From: Gracilimonas sp964505215
Lineage (GTDB): Bacteria; Bacteroidota; Rhodothermia; Balneolales; Balneolaceae
Assembly (NCBI GenBank): GCA_964505215.1
Contig: CAZDGU010000009.1
Coordinates: 1 to 64,000, forward strand
DNA: 64,000 nucleotides
Reading direction: 5' to 3'
In this document: positions 41,944 to 52,000 of the stretch, piece after piece
How the letters are laid out: the number at the start of each line of letters is the position of its first letter
Position numbering within the stretch: position 1 is the first letter of the stretch
Notes under the pieces: generated by a model
What the model saw: the letters and a program-made list of their open reading frames with translations, nothing else
The model's database searches: none
Told to the model about the DNA's origin: nothing
Program-made: the position numbers and the translations under genes

Positions 41944-42876
41944 ATGCAAAATCCATTTTTCAATCACAAAGAACATCGGCTCCGAGCCTTATTTCGGATT
42001 TTGCTGTTCATCTTCATGTTTTCATTTGCAGTATCTTTGCCCGCACTTGTTCCATCTGTCGTGCTGGCATTTATTCTGCGGGCGGCATTAGTTTTGGGCG
42101 TTTACTATCTAATGTTCCGATTTACCGATCAGCGCCGGTGGAACCTGAGCGGACTGAATTTAAACAAGCTGTGGATAAAAGAGTGCACGGCAGGCATCAT
42201 TATTGCCGGCGTTGCGATGGGTGGAATTTTTGGATTTGAATGGCTTACCGGCGGTCTTGAAATAACAGGCTTTGGCTGGGAGCGAAACGGCAGCAGCTTT
42301 TGGCTGATTCCCGTTCTGGTATTTTTTGTACAGATGGTTTCGGTGGGAATTTATGAGGAAGTTATGGCTCGTGGCTACCTCATTCCCAATATTACGGAAG
42401 GTTTTACTATGGGAAACATCACCCCGCAAAAAGCAGCCATTATTGCGGTTTTAATCAGCTCGGCCCTGTTTGGTTTTGCCCACGCCAATAACCCAAATGC
42501 AACCACAACGGCGGTGTTAAACATTATTTTAGCCGGGGTGATGCTGGCCATCCCTTTTGTAATTACCGGACGATTAGCGCTTTCTGTAGGCATTCACTTT
42601 TCATGGAATTTCTTTCAAGGCGGCGTTTTTGGTTTTAGAGTGAGCGGAATGGAAGTGCGCAATTCCATCATTCAAATTCATCAAGGCGGCCCCGAATGGC
42701 TTACCGGAGGAACGTTTGGTCCGGAAGCGGGAGTAATTGGTATTTTTGGGATGATTTTCATTACTGTACTTACCGTTTTTTATCTGAAGAGAACCGGAGT
42801 TCCACTGCGGTATGCTCCGCTTTTCTCGGCTTCATACCTTCAACAGAAAGACGAGCCTTCCCCTTCAACCCGTTAA
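41944..42876 (+). CDS. CPBP-family intramembrane glutamic protease (Abi/CAAX-like)
   Basis: The ATG at 41944 gives 310 residues (MQNPFFNHKEHRLRALFRIL); a GTG at 41848 would prepend a second hydrophobic stretch without support. Multiple membrane helices span residues 18-300. The CPBP motifs are IYEEVMARGYLIPN (E-E-x-x-x-R), LFGFAHANNPN (F-x-x-x-H) and IHFSWNFFQGG (H-x-x-x-N/B). Members process prenylated or signal peptides or act in bacteriocin immunity and phage defence; no specific role is evident here. Confidence 0.9.
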   Translation: MQNPFFNHKEHRLRALFRILLFIFMFSFAVSLPALVPSVVLAFILRAALVLGVYYLMFRFTDQRRWNLSGLNLNKLWIKECTAGIIIAGVAMGGIFGFEWLTGGLEITGFGWERNGSSFWLIPVLVFFVQMVSVGIYEEVMARGYLIPNITEGFTMGNITPQKAAIIAVLISSALFGFAHANNPNATTTAVLNIILAGVMLAIPFVITGRLALSVGIHFSWNFFQGGVFGFRVSGMEVRNSIIQIHQGGPEWLTGGTFGPEAGVIGIFGMIFITVLTVFYLKRTGVPLRYAPLFSASYLQQKDEPSPSTR

Positions 42877-43022
42877 ATATTGGTAAGTTTCGGCTCTATT
42901 TTCTCAATTTGAAACATCCGGCTGAGCTTGCCTTACATTTTTTGTATATTGTAACGTCTTTACAGAAAGACGCGATCTTTGAAAATTGAACTATAACGCC
43001 AAAAAATGAAAGAGGTGTACCA

Positions 43023-44585
43023 TTGTCTTTTAAAGAATTTGGCCTGAGCCCTGAACTATTAAGCGGGCTGGCCGACGTACGAATTGAAAAACCCACACCT
43101 CTCCAGCAAGATGTTATTCCATCGGCACTACAAGGCAACCATTTGCTTGTAAAACATGAAGCCGATGATGATGGAGTATTTTTGATACCTGCATTGCAAA
43201 AGTTGACAACCAACGGAGAGGCTAACGGCACAAAAGTTTTAATATTAACACCATCTATTGAGCGAGCGCAAGCTATTGATGAAACTATTTGGGGTATGGG
43301 CTACCATGCTCAAATTAGCAGCGCATCCCTTTCCATGAAAGGAAACAGGGACGAACAAGCCCAGGCTCTTAAAGATGGAGCACCCGTGGTGGTAGCAAAC
43401 CCGGGCCGACTTATTGAATTACTGGAAAAAAATAATCACAAGCTTTCTGATGTTGAGCTCATTATTATTGATGAAGCACATAACATGGAAAACTATAACT
43501 TAGTGAGCAGAATAAAGGATATTCTGAAATATGTTGACGGAAGTCCGCAATCACTTATTTTTTCCAAAACCAACAACAAAGCCACGCAAGAGCTTTCTTC
43601 TTCTCTGCTGAAAGACCCTGTTGTGCTTGGCTTTGATGCGGCTGAAGCCACTCAATCTTCTAACGGTCAGGATAAAACTCCGGATCAGCAAAAAGGGAAA
43701 GAAGAAGCTCAGGAAAAAGAGAGTAAAGAGTTTGTGCTTAATCAGGAAGAAGTGGACCGCAAGCTGGCCGCCGCCAGCGTAAGCGTGGTACTGAATCCTG
43801 AAGAACAAGAAACTGAGGATAAAGAAGATAATGCCGAGCAGAAAAAAACTGATAAAGAAGCCGATCCGGTTCCCCAAGACTTAACTCAAGCATATATTTA
43901 CGTTCCGCCAAGAGCTAAAATATCTACCCTTTTAGCTCATCTCGAAAATACCCTGACGGACAAAATTGTAGTTTTTGCCGCTTCAAAACGAACTACCGAC
44001 CGCCTGTTTCGCATTATCCGCAAAAAAGGCTGGGGCGTGGTTAGCATTAATAAAGGGTTGAAGGAAGAATATTACAACGAGCGTTTCGGAAAATTCACTT
44101 CCGGTGAAATGAAAATTTTGCTTGTAGGCGGCTTATCGGCCACTGAAGTGGAGCTGAATGAAGTGAAGCAGGTAATTAACTACGATGTACCTAACGAAGT
44201 AGAAGAATACAAATACCGGGCTGAATTGGTGGGCAGCGGAAAGGCTGCACGTATGGTTTCGTTAGTATCTAAAATGGACAAGGACGACATCAACGAAATT
44301 GTAAACCAGGTCGGATATGCCCCCACGGAAATCCCTTTACCAAAAGAAGTGAAGGAAAAGAAAAAACGAAGCAAGAAATCGGACTCCAAAAAACGGGGCT
44401 CCGGAAGTTCTTCCAGAGGAAAACCAAAGCGAAGAAAGCAACCAAAACAAAAGAAATCACCAACCGGACTTCCACGACCTACCTATGATGGCCTGTCGGG
44501 AGGAAAAGAAGGTAAAAACAAAAAGCGTCCAAGTCCCGGAACTTCAGACGGAGCTTTCGGCTGGATAAAAAAACTATTTAACTAA
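43023..44585 (+). CDS. DEAD-box-like protein lacking the ATP-binding motif
   Basis: The 520-residue protein is built like an RhlE-type DEAD-box helicase: Q motif (F6 to PTPLQQDVIP, 24-33), ANPGR (125-129), LIIIDEAHNM (DEAH at 150-153), a helicase C domain (about 290-430) and a Lys/Arg-rich tail of about 80 residues. Walker A, expected after ALQGN, reads HEADDDGVF (45-53) with no G-K-T; SAT reads SKT, motif V reads LSATEVE and motif VI (HRxGRxxR) reads YRAELVGSGK. An acidic, glutamine-rich insert (about 215-290) separates the two domains. It starts at TTG; AAAGAGG upstream and the Q motif decide this. Probably an RNA-binding pseudo-helicase. Confidence 0.85.
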   Translation: MSFKEFGLSPELLSGLADVRIEKPTPLQQDVIPSALQGNHLLVKHEADDDGVFLIPALQKLTTNGEANGTKVLILTPSIERAQAIDETIWGMGYHAQISSASLSMKGNRDEQAQALKDGAPVVVANPGRLIELLEKNNHKLSDVELIIIDEAHNMENYNLVSRIKDILKYVDGSPQSLIFSKTNNKATQELSSSLLKDPVVLGFDAAEATQSSNGQDKTPDQQKGKEEAQEKESKEFVLNQEEVDRKLAAASVSVVLNPEEQETEDKEDNAEQKKTDKEADPVPQDLTQAYIYVPPRAKISTLLAHLENTLTDKIVVFAASKRTTDRLFRIIRKKGWGVVSINKGLKEEYYNERFGKFTSGEMKILLVGGLSATEVELNEVKQVINYDVPNEVEEYKYRAELVGSGKAARMVSLVSKMDKDDINEIVNQVGYAPTEIPLPKEVKEKKKRSKKSDSKKRGSGSSSRGKPKRRKQPKQKKSPTGLPRPTYDGLSGGKEGKNKKRPSPGTSDGAFGWIKKLFN

Positions 44586-44640
44586 GTTTCAGGTTTCCCT
44601 GATTCAGTTTTGATTTTAAAACACATTATTAAAATTTAAG

Positions 44641-44690
44641 ATTGGGTTAGTTTTCACTTGCTTATGCAGGTGAAAGCAACCCAATTTTTT
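44641..44690 (+). terminator. Intrinsic terminator
   Basis: ATTGGGTT and AACCCAAT form the base of a long hairpin that also pairs GTTTTCAC with GTGAAAGC, and TTTTTT follows. It lies 56 bp after the pseudo-helicase stop. Confidence 0.75.
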
Positions 44691-44828
44691 ATCCGGCTTC
44701 CGTCTTTCTTTTCTTAAAACTGCGCTCAAAATTCACTCTCCTGCTATAATTTCACAATTTGTTTTTGAGCCACTCAATTGGTACCATCATTTGCTTTAAG
44801 ACAGACGTAATTTAATTATAGCAGAAGC

Positions 44829-46388
44829 ATGGATTTTGACGGCACAAAACACAAGTGGAAAGACCCTAAAACACGTCGTAAAATTGGAACCGGGCTTTTT
44901 TTAGCCTTAATCATAGCCGGAGTTTACGCAGCCGTCAATCAGGCATTTCCCGAACAAAATGGCCATTATGGCATTTGGTCAATCATGCCGCCTTTGGTTG
45001 CCATCTTTTTGGCGTTTTATACGCGCGAGGTGGTTAGCTCGCTTTTTATTGGAATTTGTTTAGGTGGTGTCATTTCCGGAAAGCTGAATATTGTACAAGA
45101 ATTTCTGATTCCCTCGGTAGGAACCGAAAGCTTTGCACTTATTATTTTGGTTTATTTATGGGCATTAGGCGGACTGATTGGTATATGGACTCGCACGGGC
45201 GGGGCCAAGAAATTTGCTGATTGGGCCAGTAAAAAAATGGTTCGAGGACCGCAATCTGCTAAGTTTTTCACCTGGTTGATGGGTTTATTATTTCATCAGG
45301 GAGGAACTATCAGTACCGTTTTAACGGGTGCCACCGTTCGCCCCGTGGCCGATAAGCACAATGTTTCGCACGAGGAATTAGCCTACATGGTTGATTCTAC
45401 CGCCTCGCCGGCAGCAACGCTCATTCCTTTTAACGTATGGCCTTTTTATGTGGGCGGACTGATTATTGGAACGCTTCCTTTATTTGAAACCACTCAGCAA
45501 AGTATTGCTTTTTTCTTTGCAGCCATTCCCTATAATTTTTACGCAATTTTTGCGCTACTTCTAACTCTACTTTTTGCCTGGGATAAATTCCCTTTTGTAC
45601 CCGGAAAAAAGATGCGGGCTGCCATCAAGCGGGCCCGCTCCGGAGGCGGACTCGACCGCCAGGGCTCAACCCCTATGGCAGCCGCAGAACTCACAAAAAG
45701 TGAAGTTCCCGAAGATTACAATCCCGGCCTCATTGATTTTTTTGGTCCCATAGGCACGTTATTAGGCGTGGCCATCATTCCCTATGTAGTCACCTATTTT
45801 ATATTAGGCATGGGCGAAAACTCAACCCTTCTTGTTGCAGAGGCTTTTGTGCTGGCGGTATTAGTGGGTTTTGGCATCGCACTGGCTAAAGGAATGAACC
45901 TGCAAGTTGCCATTAGCGGATTTATTGACGGTTGTAAAGGAGTAACTATCGGCGCCATTATTTTGGCTCTTGCGGTTACCTTAAAAGATGTGGCAGATGC
46001 CGTTGGCACAGCTTCTTTTGTAGTCGAATCGGTGGGTGATGTAATTCCTCCATTTCTATTACCAGGCTTGCTGATGGTGCTTTGCATGCTCATTGCTTTT
46101 TCTACCGGTACTTCGTGGGGAACGTATGCCGTTGTATTTCCGGTAGCAATTCCATTAGCATGGGCTGTGGTTCCCGATCCTTTTTTCCTGACATTATGCT
46201 TTTCGGCCGTAATAGGCGGAGCTGTTTTTGGTGATCAATGCTCGCCCATTTCTGATACTACCATTTTGAGTTCTTTGGCCACCGGCTGCGACCTCATGGA
46301 TCACGTGCAAACGCAGTTTCCGCTTGCTATTTTAGCCGGTACGCTGGCTGTAATTGCTTATGCGGGAATGGTTATACTTTTTGTTTGA
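44829..46388 (+). CDS. Na+/H+ antiporter, NhaC family
   Basis: The 519-residue integral membrane protein has about 11-12 hydrophobic segments. Conserved blocks of the NhaC family are visible: LGGLIGIWTRTGGAKKFADW, FHQGGTISTVLTGATVRPVA, YMVDSTASPAATLIPFNVWP, FSTGTSWGTYAVVFPVAIPL and GGAVFGDQCSPISDTTILSS. The family exchanges protons for sodium, or dicarboxylates or amino acids in some branches. It stands alone between terminators and the convergent DUF1643 gene, 7 bp from its stop. A marine or saline habitat would fit, but this is weak evidence. Confidence 0.93.
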   Translation: MDFDGTKHKWKDPKTRRKIGTGLFLALIIAGVYAAVNQAFPEQNGHYGIWSIMPPLVAIFLAFYTREVVSSLFIGICLGGVISGKLNIVQEFLIPSVGTESFALIILVYLWALGGLIGIWTRTGGAKKFADWASKKMVRGPQSAKFFTWLMGLLFHQGGTISTVLTGATVRPVADKHNVSHEELAYMVDSTASPAATLIPFNVWPFYVGGLIIGTLPLFETTQQSIAFFFAAIPYNFYAIFALLLTLLFAWDKFPFVPGKKMRAAIKRARSGGGLDRQGSTPMAAAELTKSEVPEDYNPGLIDFFGPIGTLLGVAIIPYVVTYFILGMGENSTLLVAEAFVLAVLVGFGIALAKGMNLQVAISGFIDGCKGVTIGAIILALAVTLKDVADAVGTASFVVESVGDVIPPFLLPGLLMVLCMLIAFSTGTSWGTYAVVFPVAIPLAWAVVPDPFFLTLCFSAVIGGAVFGDQCSPISDTTILSSLATGCDLMDHVQTQFPLAILAGTLAVIAYAGMVILFV

Positions 46389-46395
46389 TGAAGCC

Positions 46396-46926
46396 TCAGC
46401 TATCCAGCACATTATGCATGTAGCCATTCAGGTCAAATGGATCCATGGGTGAGGTTTTCCGCAAGTATAAGGGGTGATGCGGATGGCCGGCTTTGGAAAT
46501 CCGGCCACGGGTGTAGCAGCTGATGTTTTCACCTTCCATTACCTCATAAATATCACGTAAACAGCGAGAAAGATACGGCCGCTTTTCAATCAATGTTCCC
46601 CACGCACACCAAACATCTACGGATAGCCCGCGAATACGTTCGGCAATTACTTCCACATTTTTATCATGAATCTTCTTTTGAAAATGCTTGTGTATCTTGT
46701 CCGGGTTTGTAGCCCGCTGGGGATACAGGTTAAACATCAGCCAGCCATCGTAACCCTGCGTTTTCGCAAAACGAGCTACAGAAGCAACGGTTGGATCTAA
46801 ATCTCCGGGCTTAGCCGTAGATGGATTCACCCCAAAGCAAACCAGCGGATTGTGGCCCGGCTGGCCCAGTGAATATCGGGTTAACGGTTCATCGTGATCA
46901 TAAATCCAGGGTCGGTCGGGGTACAT
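46396..46926 (-). CDS. DUF1643 domain protein
   Basis: The 176-residue protein matches DUF1643: YSLGQPGHNPLVCFGVNPST, TAKPGDLDPTVASVARFAKT, DGWLMFNLYPQRATNPDKIH and CAWGTLIEKRPYL. The conserved N-P-S and Y-P-x-R-x-T motifs are typical. The function of the family is unknown; members are scattered and often occur near mobile elements or defence genes. Here it is convergent with NhaC and divergent from tilS. Confidence 0.88.
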   Translation of the reverse strand: MYPDRPWIYDHDEPLTRYSLGQPGHNPLVCFGVNPSTAKPGDLDPTVASVARFAKTQGYDGWLMFNLYPQRATNPDKIHKHFQKKIHDKNVEVIAERIRGLSVDVWCAWGTLIEKRPYLSRCLRDIYEVMEGENISCYTRGRISKAGHPHHPLYLRKTSPMDPFDLNGYMHNVLDS

Positions 46927-47090
46927 GCAAAGTAAATTTTCTTCTAAATTAACAAGCTACGAAGATACCATTAATTTAGGCAGCGACCATAATTCTAAAG
47001 TACCAAAAGCCCGCATTCACTTTTTTATTTTTTGGATAATTAAGTCTCTTTTAAAGTCGATATTATTCAAAAAACCCCCTACTTTTTCCT

Positions 47091-48431
47091 ATGGCAAAAC
47101 CCGTATCTGAAAAGCTGTTAAAAAATCTGCAAACAAAGTGTGAGCTGCATTTTGAGCCCAACCCATTTTTTATTTTTGGGGTGAGTGGCGGAGCTGATTC
47201 TATGGCTATGCTTTATGCCTTTCATAATTTGAATGCCAGGGGATTGGTTGTGCACATCAACTATGGCAAGCGCGGGGATGAATCTGACAAAGACCAGGAA
47301 TTGGTGGAGCAAATGGCATTTTCATGGGGTTTTGAGTGCTGTTCTATTCGGTTGAATCCGGAGGAAGCTGAAGGCCAAAATTTTCAGGATTGGGCCCGCA
47401 AGCAGCGGTATCAGGTTTTTAGAGATTTGAAGGCCGAAGCGGAAGCCGATGCCATTTGTACGGCTCACCATCAAAACGACCAGATAGAAACCATTTTGCA
47501 GAAGGTTTTCAGAGGCAGCTCGCCGGCTGCCTGGCAGGGAATGAAGGTGGTTGAAAAAGACCTGTTCCGGCCTTTTCTGGATATTTCTAAACAACAGATT
47601 TTAGATTTTTGCGCATCTGAAGCCATTCCCTACCGCACCGACAGCAGCAATCTGGAATCTGATTTTGCCCGCAACTTTATCCGCCATCGGCTGGAAAAAG
47701 AAATGAATGAGTTTTTCCCGGGCTGGCAAGAAAATATTCTGCAGCTGCCTGTGCACGGGCGCGCATTTGAAGAAAGCATGAACTGGATAGCCGACACCGT
47801 AGCGCACGAGCAAAACATCCATTTAGCAAAATACCGCAGCCTTCCTAAAGAGTTAAAACCTGCTTTTTGGAAAGTCATATTAGACCGTAGCGGCCACGCA
47901 GGTGATTACACCAAAGGACAGCTCCTGGAGCTGGCTGAAATCGAATCACTCCAAACAGGCAGAGTTTTAGAAATTCCTCCCTTTCAAATTACCAAAGGGC
48001 GCGAGATTATTCACATTCAACCCGCACAGCAGAAGCAAATAACGCCCGCTACTTTTACCCAAGAACAACTCAAAAAAACCGTTAGCACGCAGGGAGTTGA
48101 GCTTGGCTTAAGCGCCACATTTCCTGATAACATGCCCTTATGCCTGGATGCCGAAAAGCTTAGCTGGCCCGTCATCCTGAGATTATGGGAGCCGGGAGAT
48201 GGTTTCCGCCCCTTGGGAATGGACGGGCACCAAAAAGTGGCACATCATCTGACCAATCGGAAAATTCCTGCACATTTAAAAGAAAAAGCCTTGGTATTGT
48301 GCGGTTCAGATGGTACTATTTATGCTATTATTTACCCCGTTGTGGCAGCCAACGGAGAACGGGGAGCCATATCAGAATTGGCAAAAATAAAGTTCAAATC
48401 ACAAACCTACTTGACGATAAATTTTACTTAG
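47091..48431 (+). CDS. tilS: tRNA(Ile)-lysidine synthetase
   Basis: TilS converts cytidine 34 of the CAU-anticodon tRNA-Ile to lysidine so it reads AUA. The 446-residue protein has the PP-loop GVSGGADSMAMLYAFHNL (29-46), the downstream GQNFQDWARKQRY and TAHHQNDQIETILQKVFRGS blocks, RPFLDISKQQILDFC, and the C-terminal TilS domain (about 375-446: LRLWEPGDGFRPLGMDG). Upstream, a 165-bp gap separates it from divergent DUF1643. It ends 1 bp before hpt. Confidence 0.96.
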   Translation: MAKPVSEKLLKNLQTKCELHFEPNPFFIFGVSGGADSMAMLYAFHNLNARGLVVHINYGKRGDESDKDQELVEQMAFSWGFECCSIRLNPEEAEGQNFQDWARKQRYQVFRDLKAEAEADAICTAHHQNDQIETILQKVFRGSSPAAWQGMKVVEKDLFRPFLDISKQQILDFCASEAIPYRTDSSNLESDFARNFIRHRLEKEMNEFFPGWQENILQLPVHGRAFEESMNWIADTVAHEQNIHLAKYRSLPKELKPAFWKVILDRSGHAGDYTKGQLLELAEIESLQTGRVLEIPPFQITKGREIIHIQPAQQKQITPATFTQEQLKKTVSTQGVELGLSATFPDNMPLCLDAEKLSWPVILRLWEPGDGFRPLGMDGHQKVAHHLTNRKIPAHLKEKALVLCGSDGTIYAIIYPVVAANGERGAISELAKIKFKSQTYLTINFT

Positions 48432-48432
48432 T

Positions 48433-48996
48433 ATGAGTTCATCTTTTTACCAGCCGGATACCGTTATCTGTAACGGAGAAAAATTTAAAATTTTTATAAC
48501 CAAAGAGCAGATTGATGAACGTAATCACCAGCTCGGCAATCAGCTTGATAAAGATTATAAAGGCAAAAAACCTATTTTTATAGGCATACTTAACGGTGCG
48601 TTTATTTTCTTATCAGATCTTATGCGCCACGTTACTATCGATTGTGAAGTAGATTTTATGAAACTCAGCAGCTACGGCGACGCCAAGGTTTCTTCAGGAG
48701 AAGTAACGGAGTTAAAACATATTGATGCCAAAATTGAAGGGCGTCACGTTATTTTAGTTGAAGATATTGTGGATACCGGCCTTTCTATGAACTATATGGT
48801 GAAAAGAATTAAAGAAAATGATCCGGCTTCAATAGCAGTTTGCACTTTGCTTCATAAAAAAGAAGCAACCCGACATGACGTGCAATTAGACTACGTCGGT
48901 TTTGAAATTCCGGATGCTTTTGTATTAGGGTATGGACTTGACTTCGCACAAATGGGACGAAATTTGTCTCAAATTTATGTGATCGACAACGAATAA
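48433..48996 (+). CDS. hpt: Hypoxanthine phosphoribosyltransferase
   Basis: Hpt salvages hypoxanthine and guanine to IMP and GMP. The 187-residue protein has ILNGAFIFLSDLMRHV and the PRPP motif HVILVEDIVDTGLSMNYM. A final catalytic-site region reads IPDAFVLGYGLDFAQMGRNL. tilS-hpt is a widespread adjacent pair, often followed by ftsH; here a sensor kinase follows after 82 bp instead. Confidence 0.96.
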   Translation: MSSSFYQPDTVICNGEKFKIFITKEQIDERNHQLGNQLDKDYKGKKPIFIGILNGAFIFLSDLMRHVTIDCEVDFMKLSSYGDAKVSSGEVTELKHIDAKIEGRHVILVEDIVDTGLSMNYMVKRIKENDPASIAVCTLLHKKEATRHDVQLDYVGFEIPDAFVLGYGLDFAQMGRNLSQIYVIDNE

Positions 48997-49078
48997 GTCC
49001 TTCAGTTTAAAAAATAACTTACATTTATTAAGCAAAGGGTTTGGGAAAGCAATGCTTTTTTAATTCCCTTATTAACCA

Positions 49079-52000
49079 ATGGAGAGGATGGTGTTCCTAT
49101 TCGCTCTTGTAATATTATTACAAACATTTCAGCCGCGTTTTGTGGAGCAATCAACGCTGTCTCACAATAGCGATTCTCTTATCACCAAAAACTGGAAAGT
49201 GAATGACGGGCTCCCGGTAAACACCATTAACAGTGTTCAGCAAGACGGAAAAGGCTACCTCTGGTTTACTACTTATGATGGCATCGTTCGATTCAACGGC
49301 TTAGAATTTCATACGTTTAACCACGCCAATACACCGGAATTACCACAAAACCGAGCTGTATTTTCACACTTTCAGAAAGGAGTAGGTATTTGGGTAACTC
49401 TTGAAAATGGCGGCGTTATGCTAATCGACGAGAGCTACAATTTTACTCATTTTGATGAGGAAGATGGCTTTACCTCCCAAAACACCACCCACTTGATGGA
49501 AGACTCAAAAGGCCGTATGTGGTTCGGTACTTTTGACGGGTTGTACGCATACAAAAACGGCTCGTTTGAAAGAAAAATTAACCGTGATACTCCCGACCAA
49601 AATCGTATTTCATATACCTACGAAGATTTTGACGGCACCATTTGGGTAGCCACTCACGACGGACTTGTTCATATTGCTGAGAACGGTGCGCAAAAGGAGT
49701 ATAACGTCGCTCCGGGTTCATCCCGCAATATGTTTCGCCGAGTGTTGCGTTTGCATTCCGGCGAATTAGTAGCCAGCGCCATGGAGGGTTTGTACGTTGT
49801 TGAAGACGGTAAGATTTTTGCACCAAAAAAGTTCAATCCCATTCTTAACACCTCCGTAGCGTACCTTTATCAAGACAAGGATATTACGTTAATAAGTACC
49901 GATATTGGCCTGTACAAGTACACCCATGAACTCACTCTCATTAAAAAGCACGAGCGCTCTAACACTTATACCTGGTATTTTTACAGAGATTCTCGCAACA
50001 CGCTTTGGCTGATTAGTACGCATGGGAAGCTTTCGCAGTATAAAGATGATAAGCTCATCCCTTCTGAAGAAATTGACGCTGAGCTTTCCGAAAAATATTA
50101 CTATAACTACTTGATTGAAGACCGTGAAGGAAATATTTGGCTCCCAACTGCCCGTAACGGGTTGCTGCAGCTCACCCACACACAAATACATACCATCGGA
50201 AAAGAGCAGGGACTTAGCGGAAATAACATTTTGGGTTTATTTGAGGATAGCCGTGGCCGATTCTGGGTTGGAACGCGCGATTTTGGCCTAAATGTAATAG
50301 ACGGAAATAAAATTACAATCTATCGCGAAGCAGATATTCAACATCGTGATATTGTGCATTCTATTAATGAAGATGCTTACGGAAATGTTTGGGTAGGTTA
50401 TTATCAGGGGGGATTAGATCGCTTCAGTGATTCCGAGATAATGCCTTATAACCTCGGTTTTGGTGCCGGAATTAATGATGTGCGAGCCATATATACAGCA
50501 AGCGATTCTACCATTTGGGCCGGCACCTACGGCGGGCTTGTAAAAGTAGATCCCATCAATGAACAACATGTCATTTATACAAAAAAAGATGGGCTTGCCG
50601 GAAATCTCATCCGGTATATTGATGAAGATGCTAACGGCGGTCTCTGGATTGGCACCATGGATGGTGGAGTAAGCCATTTCAAAAACAATACATTTACCAA
50701 CTATACCACCTCCAATGGCTTGGCTTCTGATAACATCCGGTCTGTTTTTGTGGATAACAACGAAGCCGAACCCACCATTTGGGTAGGAACCGAAGACAAT
50801 GGCCTTAGTCGAATTAGAAATAGTCAAATCAAATCAATAAGTATTCAGCAAGGCCTGCCCGATCATGTTATACATTACATTTCGCAAGATGAATTTGGCT
50901 GGCTTTGGATGTCCAGCAACCGAGGCATCATTAAAATAAATACTGCCAGTTTAAATGCATACCTCGATGGCGAAAGTGATTATTATAATCTGATTCACTT
51001 TGGCCGGGAAGAAGGGATGAGAAATCCTGAGGCTAACGGAGCTTTTCAAAAAGGCGGGCTTAAAACCGGTAACAATACCTATTGGTTTGCCACTCAAGAA
51101 GGAGTTTCCGTTTTTGATGTAAATCGAAAAAGCACCAATCAAATTCCACCCACACTGATCTTTAACAATATAACAGCAAACGGAAAAACCTATCAAAGCC
51201 GGGATATAACGCTTGATGCGGGCACCAAGTCATTCAGTGCACAATTTCATGCCCTTTCTTTTGTGTCACCTCAAAAAACACGTTTCCGTTATCGCCTGTT
51301 AGGTTTTGATGACGAATGGTACGAGGGCCTGAACGAACGCACGGCAACCTTTGCCAATATTGCACCGGGTAAATATACGTTTCAATTTACAGCAGCCAAT
51401 AACGATGGCATCTGGAACAAGCATCCGGTAAGCGTCTCCATTAGCGTGCCTAAACTCTTCTACCAACGCGCATGGTTTTACCTGCTGGTTTTTGGGGTGA
51501 TAATAACCGGCTATTACGCTTTCTCCCAAATCAGATATCGATATCTGATGCGCAGGCAACAGAAACTTGAGGAAATAATTGAAGAACAAACTGCTCAGCT
51601 TCGTAAAGAAAAAAATGAAATTGAAGAGCAAAGCATTTTTATACGTCAACAGGCAAAAGAACTGGAAGAAAGCAACCGAACAAAAGATAAGTTCTTTTCG
51701 CTGATTGCACACGACCTGCGCAATCCATTCCAGGTTGTTTTAGGATACAGTGAGCTGCTATTAGATGATATTGAAACAACAGATACGGAAACGCTTCGGG
51801 AGAGCATAACACAGATTCAGTACTCTGCCAAGTCTTTATTAGAGCTGCTCGAAAGCCTGCTGGAATGGGCATTACTGCATACCGGAAAAATGGAGCCCGC
51901 TCCGGTATCTCTTTATATATCAGAAGTTATTACACACATTGTTGAACTGTTTACTCCGGTAGCCGATCAAAAAAACATTAAGCTGAACAGCCAAATAGAG

